DNA of 11,378 nucleotides from Tyzzerella sp. UBA1042. Its GTDB lineage: Bacteria > Bacillota > Clostridia > Lachnospirales > Anaerotignaceae. This document shows positions 6,920 through 11,378 of this stretch, piece by piece. The position numbers were made by a program, and so were the translations under genes. Position 1 is the stretch's first letter. Each line of letters begins with the position of its first letter. The notes under the pieces were generated by a model. The model saw nothing but the letters and a program-made list of their open reading frames with translations, was not told where the DNA came from and did not search any database. The stretch covers positions 74,146 to 85,523 of the forward strand of contig DCDZ01000001.1 of the NCBI GenBank assembly GCA_002316675.1, read 5' to 3'.

Positions 6920-6943
6920 TACTATATTAAATATTATTTAGTA
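6920..6943. promoter_or_regulatory. Distal inverted-repeat operator candidate of the ykvI operon
   Basis: TACTA (6920-6924) and TAGTA (6939-6943) form an imperfect dyad abutting the -35 box. The right arm TTTAGTA (6937-6943) is identical to that of the proximal repeat. Centres of the two dyads are about 51.5 bp apart, near five helical turns. Confidence 0.5.
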
Positions 6944-7017
6944 TTTGTAAACTTTATGTTTTTAAGCCAAAATATATTTATTATTATAGCTATTTCTATA
7001 GTTAATCAAAAAATATC

Positions 7018-7070
7018 ACAAAAAAAGAGCCTTTAATTGTGTATTTCACACAAAATAATAGGTTCTTTTT
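7018..7070 (-). terminator. Intrinsic terminator downstream of the XRE-cupin regulator
   Basis: An 11-bp outer stem (7022-7032 with 7060-7070, one G-U pair), an interior loop and a 6-bp inner stem (TTGTGT/ACACAA) are followed on the minus strand by CTTTTTTGTG. It separates the regulator from the ykvI promoter. Confidence 0.75.
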
Positions 7071-7085
7071 CAAAAATAAATCGAC

Positions 7086-7107
7086 ACATTTTTAAATTCA
7101 AAAATGT
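7086..7107. repeat. Short AT-rich inverted repeat
   Basis: ACATTTTT-aaattc-AAAAATGT is a perfect 8-bp dyad about 105 bp after the regulator stop. It may be a weak hairpin preceding the main terminator. Such repeats arise by chance in AT-rich DNA. Confidence 0.4.
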
Positions 7108-7211
7108 ATCCCATTAAATACGAAATCGTTTATGATAATAATTTCTATCTTTATCCAAAGACGGATCTATTTTCAAACTCTTGTCCGAAGCATTTTACCT
7201 GCCACACTATT

Positions 7212-7769
7212 TTAATACAGCGCAGGAGAAATCACTGCCACTGCCTCAACATCCTCATCCTCCGGGTTATACAGCTGATGATACGTTTGGGGAGGTACAT
7301 AAATACTGTCTCCCTCATGCAAAACGTATACATTATCCCCAATATGATATTCTAGTGTGCCCTTTAATACCAAAGTGCATTCCGCAGCTTCTTCATGATA
7401 CTGTATCATGGTACTGCCCCAGCTTTTTGCTCCCAGCTTAAAGCACAGCATTTCCATTTTCGTGCAGGCATTTTTGCTGCGGCTATACGGTGTTACAAAC
7501 TGATATTCCATGTTAATATCGGCAAACTGAATCTTTGTCCGATTATCTCTGGTTATGACCGTAACCTGTTCTTGCTCCTCATAGGAAAAAAGGGAGACCA
7601 ATGGAATATCAATTGCCTCTGCAATACGCATTAATACGGACAACGATGGGCTGATCAAGTTACGCTCAATTTGTGAAATATAACCGGGCGTCACTTCTGC
7701 TTTCTCTGCCAAATCTTTTGCGGTAATGCCTTTTTCCACTCGAACAGCCTTTATTTTTTCTCCAATCAT
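7212..7769 (-). CDS. XRE-family transcriptional regulator with C-terminal cupin domain
   Basis: 185 residues, the typical size for HTH-XRE plus cupin_2 regulators. The helix-turn-helix spans about 2-61 (IGEKIKAVRVEKG, LAEKAEVTPGYISQIER, PSLSVLMRIAEAIDIPLVSLF). The cupin follows at about 105-182, with His125 and Glu130 in the first box and GDSIYVPP plus His164 and Asn168 in the second; it probably senses a small ligand. The ATG at 7767-7769 is preferred: AAAGGGTGG lies 5 nt upstream and the HTH begins at once, as in relatives. An in-frame TTG at 7875-7877 would give 221 residues but overlaps the -10 box of the gene's own promoter. It lies between the AEC permease and the ykvI-racemase operon and is the obvious candidate to bind the dyads there and at its own promoter. 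Confidence 0.88.
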   Translation of the reverse strand: MIGEKIKAVRVEKGITAKDLAEKAEVTPGYISQIERNLISPSLSVLMRIAEAIDIPLVSLFSYEEQEQVTVITRDNRTKIQFADINMEYQFVTPYSRSKNACTKMEMLCFKLGAKSWGSTMIQYHEEAAECTLVLKGTLEYHIGDNVYVLHEGDSIYVPPQTYHQLYNPEDEDVEAVAVISPALY

Positions 7770-7810
7770 GAAAGCCACCCTTTCCTTATCCAACGCTTTT
7801 ATAGATTCAA

Positions 7811-7843
7811 AAGCAAGTATTGGTGTGTTTGCCAATACTGCTT
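7811..7843. repeat. Inverted repeat in the regulator's 5' leader
   Basis: AGTATTGG-N8-CCAATACT (7816-7823, 7832-7839) is a perfect 8-bp dyad, extended by AAGC/GCTT with one bulged base. It lies inside the predicted leader, between the promoter and the regulator's ribosome site. It may be a DNA operator or an mRNA hairpin. Its arms resemble the dyad over the -10 box (GTAT..GG-N8-CC..ATAC). Confidence 0.6.
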
Positions 7844-7868
7844 CAAACGGAATATTTTTTTGCTTAAT

Positions 7869-7888
7869 GTATGGCAATTATACCATAC
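7869..7888. promoter_or_regulatory. Operator candidate overlapping the regulator's -10 box
   Basis: GTATGG-N8-CCATAC is a perfect dyad whose spacer holds the TATAAT of the regulator promoter. Binding here would shut the promoter, which fits autorepression by the XRE-cupin protein. Confidence 0.6.
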
Positions 7889-7905
7889 TCACCGGAAGGT
7901 TTCAA
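7877..7905 (-). promoter_or_regulatory. Sigma-A promoter of the XRE-cupin regulator
   Basis: On the minus strand TTGAAA (7900-7905) and TATAAT (7877-7882) are spaced 17 bp apart. Transcription would begin near 7870, about 100 nt before the ATG. This supports the shorter reading of the regulator and allows expression independent of the AEC gene upstream. Confidence 0.8.
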
Positions 7906-7942
7906 AGGGAATAGTATGTACCGTTATTTTCAGCAAGCTGCT

Positions 7943-8860
7943 TTAGTAGAGCTTCAGAACAATTAATAATATGGTCATCAAAACCAAGCTAAAGGGCAGC
8001 ATCAGAGAGTTTAAAACAGCCGCTGCCGACCGGTCATACCCGCAGCGTTCCGTATAAATGGGTGCAATGCTTAAAATGGGCGAAAAAACCACAATGGAAA
8101 GAATCTGCCTGTGCAGCTCCGGCCCGGGGAAATAATGATAAATGATGTAGGAAAATAAGCAGGCAAGTATCATTCTAAAAGCAAAAACACCGCCCATATC
8201 CTTCAAAACACTCTTTTTCATTTTGGGTTCAAACATAATCCCAATCAAAAGCATTGCTAAAAACGTGTTTGCTTGGCCCATCATGCCCGCCCAGTCAAAC
8301 ACAATCGAAGGCAGCGGAATCTTCAACGAACACAGCGTAATCATAACCAAATAAGCCACAAAAGGCATGGAAGAAAACAGTGTTTTTATAACTCCCTTGG
8401 CCTCCAAATTGCTCTTTCCTTTGGCAACCAGGGTTGCAATGGTACAGGTAAAACCAAAGACCATGACTGCATTCCCCACATCAAACATACAAACAATGGC
8501 AACTGCCTCTGCCTCAAAAAAGCTTTGCATAAAGGGCAGTGTGCAAAGGCCAATATTGTAACCCGTACCGTTGATTAGAAAAAATGCCTTGGCGGAAGGC
8601 TCTTTTCTTCTCGTCAATAACAGCACAAGGCCAATTGCCATAAGGTTTGTAAAAAGACCTAAGCCAATATCCATTAAAAAAGAAGTGTTTAAATTCAGCG
8701 CCCGAAAATTACTGATCACTGCCATGGGAAGGGTAATTTTCATGACCAATTTAGACAAAAGCTCCGTATCCTTTTGAGAAAACAACCCACCAAGCTTTAA
8801 TACAAACCCCAATGCTATTATGAATAAAAAGCCAAATGCCTTTGTCAATACCACTTCCAT
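7943..8860 (-). CDS. AEC-family (auxin efflux carrier-type) permease
   Basis: 305 residues, normal for bacterial AEC transporters, with about ten hydrophobic helices arranged as two five-helix halves. Family cues are the opening helix followed by LGGLFSQKDTELLSKLVMKITLPMAV-type sequence, the Asn/Gly-rich crossover region (INGTGYNIGLCTLPF), and a second half ending FSPILSIAPIYTERCGYDRSAAA, a conserved region before the last helix. Bacterial AEC proteins carry malate, lactate or amino acids out of or into the cell. The ATG at 8860 is preceded by GAGGTG. It is upstream of the XRE-cupin gene in the same direction, with 173 nt between them and no convincing terminator, so some read-through is likely. 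Regulation with the amino-acid module is plausible but unproven. Confidence 0.85.
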   Translation of the reverse strand: MEVVLTKAFGFLFIIALGFVLKLGGLFSQKDTELLSKLVMKITLPMAVISNFRALNLNTSFLMDIGLGLFTNLMAIGLVLLLTRRKEPSAKAFFLINGTGYNIGLCTLPFMQSFFEAEAVAIVCMFDVGNAVMVFGFTCTIATLVAKGKSNLEAKGVIKTLFSSMPFVAYLVMITLCSLKIPLPSIVFDWAGMMGQANTFLAMLLIGIMFEPKMKKSVLKDMGGVFAFRMILACLFSYIIYHYFPGPELHRQILSIVVFSPILSIAPIYTERCGYDRSAAAVLNSLMLPFSLVLMTILLIVLKLY

Positions 8861-8903
8861 AAATCAAACACCTCATTTTTTCTTTATGGCAACACCCTAT
8901 ATG

Positions 8904-8945
8904 AAAATGAAAAAAGACCTTTTGCATGAAACAAAAGGTCGGTTT
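8904..8945 (-). terminator. Intrinsic terminator of the infC-rpmI-rplT operon
   Basis: GACCTTTTG (8916-8924) and CAAAAGGTC (8932-8940) form a perfect 9-bp stem with a 7-nt loop. On the minus strand it is followed by TTTTTTC, and it begins 17 nt after the rplT stop. A T-run also follows on the plus strand, but no rightward gene needs it. Confidence 0.9.
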
Positions 8946-8956
8946 TTTTCGTGAAA

Positions 8957-9310
8957 TTACAGCTTTGCTTTTGCTGTAGCCACCAAAGTGGTAAATGCAG
9001 CAGGATCGGAAACAGCCAAGTCAGCCAACATCTTTCTGTTGATGTTCACCTCTGCCAATTTTAAACCGTGAATCAGCTTGCTGTAAGAAATTTCGTTCAA
9101 TCTTGCTGCAGCATTGATTCTTGTGATCCAAAGGCTTCTGTATTCTCTTTTTGTCTGTTTTCTGCCGGCAAATGCAAATGCCATTGCTTTCATTACAGAC
9201 TGCTTTGCAACTCTGTACTGCTTGCTTCTGGCACCACGATATCCTCTCGCCAGCTTCAATACTTTTTTATGTCTTTTTCTCGCGTTTAACGCGCCTTTCA
9301 CTCTTGCCAT
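8957..9310 (-). CDS. rplT: 50S ribosomal protein L20
   Basis: 117 residues, as expected for bL20. The N-terminus (ARVKGALNARKRHKKVLKLARGYRGARSKQYRVAKQSVMKA) is the long basic helical arm that threads into 23S rRNA. The C-terminal globular part carries RINAAARLNEISYSKLIHGL. It is an early assembly protein of the large subunit and, in studied bacteria, the autogenous repressor of this operon through a leader RNA. AGGAGG precedes the ATG; the gene is 31 nt after rpmI and last in the operon. Confidence 0.98.
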   Translation of the reverse strand: MARVKGALNARKRHKKVLKLARGYRGARSKQYRVAKQSVMKAMAFAFAGRKQTKREYRSLWITRINAAARLNEISYSKLIHGLKLAEVNINRKMLADLAVSDPAAFTTLVATAKAKL

Positions 9311-9341
9311 GGTAAAGTCCTCCTAAAAAATATACTCGAAA

Positions 9342-9542
9342 TTATGCGTATGGTAACAGTCTCTTTTTAATGCTGTTCAATACAGTTTTGTCAACAGTCG
9401 TAGCGTGTCTCAAGTTTCTTTTTCTCTTTCTGGACTTTTTGCCAAGAATATGCTGTGTATTGGATTTTTGTCTTTTCAGCTGGCCTGTACCAGTAATTTT
9501 AAATCTTTTTGCTGCTGCTTTTTTTGTTTTCAACTTAGGCAT
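9342..9542 (-). CDS. rpmI: 50S ribosomal protein L35
   Basis: 66 residues, full length for bL35. It is very basic and has the family pattern PKLKTKKAAAKRFKITGTG..KR and HILGKKSRKRKRNLRH, with VLNSIKKRLLPYA at the end. AGGAGG lies 10 nt before the ATG. A small hairpin (AGCAGA-tacc-TCTGCT, 9570-9585) lies just upstream in the infC-rpmI spacer, where other bacteria can have L20-binding structure; its role here is unknown. Confidence 0.97.
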   Translation of the reverse strand: MPKLKTKKAAAKRFKITGTGQLKRQKSNTQHILGKKSRKRKRNLRHATTVDKTVLNSIKKRLLPYA

Positions 9543-9619
9543 AATGTTAAAACCTCCTAAAATAATCTTAGCAGATACCTCTGCTGCTTCTGTCTTATTG
9601 CTTTCTTCCGTTCTGCGGA

Positions 9620-10126
9620 TCAGCTCTTCGGTGCAAGGAACATAACTAAGCTTCTGCCTTCCATCTTGGGTTCTTTTTCAATCACGCCAAACTCTGCTGT
9701 TTCCTTTGCAAAGTTCTCCAAAATGACCATACCCGCTTTGGAATGACCAATTTCACGTCCTCTAAAACGAATGCTTACCTTTACCTTATCTCCATCCTTC
9801 AGGAATTCATTCGCCTTTTTCACCTTTACCTGAACGTCATGAGTATCGATACCGGGAGACAAACGGAGCTCTTTCACATCTACGGTTTTTTGTTTCTTTC
9901 TGGCTTCTTTTTCTTTCTTCGCCTGATCGAATTTATATTTTCCGTAATCCATGATACGACAAACCGGAGGTTTCGCAGTCGGCGCGATCTTAACAAGATC
10001 CAACCGTTTTTCATCTGCCAGTTTCTGTGCGTCTCGGGAAGAAACGATTCCCAACTGTTCTCCATCTTCACCAATCAATCTAATTTCCTTGTCTCTGATT
10101 TGCTCATTGATCATTAATTCTGTAAT
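9620..10126 (-). CDS. infC: Translation initiation factor IF-3, ATT start codon
   Basis: 168 residues. IF-3 binds the 30S subunit, prevents early 50S joining and checks the start codon. The N-domain has INEQIRDKEIRLIGEDGEQLGI, then the IAPTAKPPVCRIMDYGKYKF signature, a Lys-rich linker (KKEKEARKKQK), and the C-domain VKELRLSPGIDTHD..GDKVKVSIRFRGREI ending SLVMFLAPKS. I place the start at ATT (10124-10126), 9 nt from GGAGG (10136-10140). The first in-frame ATG (10112-10114) is 21 nt from that site, too far to use it. An ATT/AUU start is the known device by which IF-3 represses its own translation. Gene order matches the common thrS-infC-rpmI-rplT cluster. Confidence 0.95.
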   Translation of the reverse strand: MTELMINEQIRDKEIRLIGEDGEQLGIVSSRDAQKLADEKRLDLVKIAPTAKPPVCRIMDYGKYKFDQAKKEKEARKKQKTVDVKELRLSPGIDTHDVQVKVKKANEFLKDGDKVKVSIRFRGREIGHSKAGMVILENFAKETAEFGVIEKEPKMEGRSLVMFLAPKS

Positions 10127-10296
10127 AGCAAAGCACCTCCCAAATTATTGTACCGTCGTCCGCAAGTGCGCAAAAAAATGCGCCGGAAGAAATCCGCCGC
10201 ACACAAAAACAGAGTAAATGCTCTGTTTTAACTATCGTGTATTAACCTTATAAAGCCCATGCCATAAGGTGAGAAGCGGAACTTCTTCTTTATTTC
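10127..10296 (-). ncRNA. Structured infC operon leader, probable L20-type leader
   Basis: About 170 nt lie between the predicted transcript start and infC. The first half has CTTCTCACC, then a perfect ACCTTAT/ATAAGGT stem (10245-10251 with 10264-10270) followed by GGTTAATAC, which resembles what I recall of the Firmicute L20 leader. An attenuator-like hairpin follows, then two hairpins that exclude each other because they share 10179-10183: TGCG-G-CGGA/TCCG-G-CGCA (10179-10201) and GCGCA/TGCGC (10168-10183). The family match rests on pattern memory. Confidence 0.6.
10201..10229 (-). terminator. Attenuator-like hairpin within the infC leader
   Basis: On the minus strand AAAACAGAG and CTCTGTTTT (10221-10229 with 10206-10214) form a 9-bp stem around a 6-nt loop, ending in a run TTTTTGTGT. 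It lies about 70 nt after the predicted start and 75 nt before infC, so it could end transcription early when L20 is in excess. Confidence 0.65.
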
Positions 10297-10302
10297 TATA
10301 GA

Positions 10303-10331
10303 AGTATACCATCTCCGCCGTAATACGTCAA
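10303..10331 (-). promoter_or_regulatory. Sigma-A promoter of infC-rpmI-rplT
   Basis: On the minus strand TTGACG (10326-10331) and TATACT (10303-10308) are 17 bp apart, with TGG immediately before the -10 (extended -10). Transcription would begin near 10296, after the thrS terminator. Confidence 0.8.
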
Positions 10332-10351
10332 TACCTTTTTGGGCGAAAGTG

Positions 10352-10379
10352 AAAAAATGGAGGCGGGCATAAGGCCCGC
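10352..10379 (-). terminator. Intrinsic terminator of thrS
   Basis: GCGGGC and GCCCGC (10374-10379 with 10363-10368) form a 6-bp GC-only stem with a 5-nt loop, followed on the minus strand by CTCCATTTTTTC. It starts 12 nt after the thrS stop. The four bases between stem and T-run may weaken it. Confidence 0.75.
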
Positions 10380-10391
10380 ACCCCCAATTTT

Positions 10392-11378
10392 TTAATCCAT
10401 GCTTCTTGTTTTCATTTCTTCCTTCAATCTGGCAATCACATCGGCCAAATCAACCTGTCCCTCTTCGCCATTCTTTCTGGAACGCAGAGAAACCTTATTT
10501 GCTTCCACATCTTTTTCCCCTACTACAATAATATAAGGCACTCTTTCGTTTCTTGCCTCTCTGATTTTATAGCCGATTTTTTCCGCACGGTTATCAGCCT
10601 CCACACGAATGCCCTCTTTATCCAAAGCCTCTGCCACCTGCTTTGCGTAATCCGCAAATTTCTCAGAAATAGGCAGCACCTTTGCCTGTACAGGAGAAAG
10701 CCATGTAGGGAACTGTCCCGCAAAATGCTCAATCAAAATACCGATGAAGCGTTCAATGGAACCAAAGGCCACACGGTGAATCATGACGGGGCGCTTTTTG
10801 GTGCCGTCTGCCGCCATGTATTCCAGCTCAAAACGTTCGGGCATCTGCATATCTAGCTGGATTGTGCCGCACTGCCATGTTCTGCCGATGGAATCCTCCA
10901 AATGAAAGTCGATTTTTGGGCCATAGAAGGCGCCGTCGCCTTCATTTACAATATACTTTATTCCGTTTTCATCCAAGGCATTTCTCAAGCCCTCTGTTGC
11001 CAATTCCCAAGCTTCATCCGAACCCATACTGTCCTCGGGTCTTGTGGAAAGCTCAATGTGATAATTAAATCCAAACTGACGGTATACCCCGTCAATCAGA
11101 CGAATCACACCGCTGATTTCATCCTTAATCTGATCTTCCGTCATGAAGATATGGGCATCATCCTGATGAAAGCAGCGAACACGCATCAAGCCATGAAGTG
11201 CGCCGGATTTTTCGTGTCTGTGTACCAAACCGATTTCAGCTACACGCAGCGGCAAATCTCTATAGGAATGCATCTCCTGCTTATAAACCAACATACCGCC
11301 GGGGCAGTTCATGGGTTTAATGCAATAATTCATATCATCAATCATTGTGGTATACATATTGTCCTTATAATGATCCCA
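10392..11378 (-). CDS. thrS: Threonyl-tRNA synthetase, C-terminal 328 residues
   Basis: The frame is open to the window edge, so the N-terminal TGS and editing domains and the beginning of the catalytic domain lie outside; the full protein is usually about 635-645 residues. It charges tRNA-Thr with threonine using ATP. Seen here: WDHYKDNMYTT, KPMNCPGG, the motif 2 region (RHEKSGALHGLMRVRCFHQDDAHIF), GEGAFYGPKIDF, QCGTIQLD, PVMIHRVAFGSIERFIGILIEHF (motif 3), and then the anticodon-binding domain from about FPTWLSPVQ to the end. The three zinc ligands Cys (NCPG), His (DDAHIF) and His (MIHR) are present. NCPGG replaces the E. coli NCPGH, which I believe is common in clostridial enzymes. The gene precedes infC with its own terminator. 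Confidence 0.97.
   Translation of the reverse strand, partial: WDHYKDNMYTTMIDDMNYCIKPMNCPGGMLVYKQEMHSYRDLPLRVAEIGLVHRHEKSGALHGLMRVRCFHQDDAHIFMTEDQIKDEISGVIRLIDGVYRQFGFNYHIELSTRPEDSMGSDEAWELATEGLRNALDENGIKYIVNEGDGAFYGPKIDFHLEDSIGRTWQCGTIQLDMQMPERFELEYMAADGTKKRPVMIHRVAFGSIERFIGILIEHFAGQFPTWLSPVQAKVLPISEKFADYAKQVAEALDKEGIRVEADNRAEKIGYKIREARNERVPYIIVVGEKDVEANKVSLRSRKNGEEGQVDLADVIARLKEEMKTRSMD

Larger units (their letters stand above)
6817..7211. other. AT-rich regulatory intergenic region, no gene
   Basis: This 395-bp gap between the regulator and ykvI has no credible coding sequence. Working leftward it holds a small dyad, the regulator's terminator, the ykvI promoter with two flanking inverted repeats, and a leader of about 68 nt before ykvI. 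Short frames here are AT-rich, lack ribosome sites and resemble no known protein. Bases 7108-7211 show nothing I can name. Confidence 0.7.

Noticed and set aside
6839..7036. 65-codon plus-strand frame in the intergenic region before ykvI
   Set aside because: It is AT-rich with a Phe/Ile/Tyr-biased translation, has no ribosome site, and overlaps the promoter, its dyads and part of the terminator.
7770..7877. 36-residue N-terminal extension of the XRE-cupin regulator from a TTG start
   Set aside because: The TTG overlaps the gene's own -10 box and lies upstream of the predicted transcript start; the HTH begins right after the internal ATG, which has a ribosome site.
11297..11317. NCPGG instead of NCPGH in threonyl-tRNA synthetase as a sign of inactivation
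   Set aside because: The zinc ligands and motifs 2 and 3 are intact, and I recall the Gly variant in many clostridial enzymes, so it is probably a normal lineage feature.

Overview
The window looks like a chromosomal segment of a low-to-moderate GC Gram-positive anaerobe, most likely a clostridial (Lachnospirales-type) Firmicute. The reasons are strong AGGAGG-type ribosome sites, consensus sigma-A promoters with 17-bp spacers, the order thrS-infC-rpmI-rplT, an infC gene that starts at ATT, and the YkvI and YdcZ/DUF606 membrane families. The genus is an inference. I see no mobile element, tRNA, rRNA or CRISPR array.

Left part (1-3324): a leftward operon encodes two small paralogous YdcZ-type transporters, a ribokinase-like PfkB sugar kinase and a flavodoxin-fold NAD(P)H oxidoreductase that is cut by the window edge. 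It diverges from a rightward nucleoside phosphorylase gene. Together these suggest uptake and breakdown of a nucleoside or pentose. A rightward gene for a putative lipoprotein of unknown function follows (3436-4212) and ends at a strong, probably bidirectional, terminator.

Middle part (4346-8860), all leftward: an AEC-family permease, an XRE-cupin regulator, a YkvI-family membrane protein, and a class III PLP enzyme. The PLP enzyme resembles the Lactobacillus isoleucine 2-epimerase (amino acid racemase) group more than ordinary aminotransferases. The ykvI-PLP operon has a perfect TTGACA-17-TATAAT promoter flanked by two related inverted repeats about 51.5 bp apart, centre to centre. The regulator has its own promoter with a dyad over the -10. 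This reads as a small regulated amino-acid transport and racemisation module and is the most interesting part of the window.

Right part (8957-11378), leftward: the housekeeping translation cluster thrS (C-terminal part), infC, rpmI, rplT. It has a thrS terminator, an infC promoter, a structured leader of about 170 nt with an attenuator-like hairpin (likely an L20-type leader), and a terminator after rplT.
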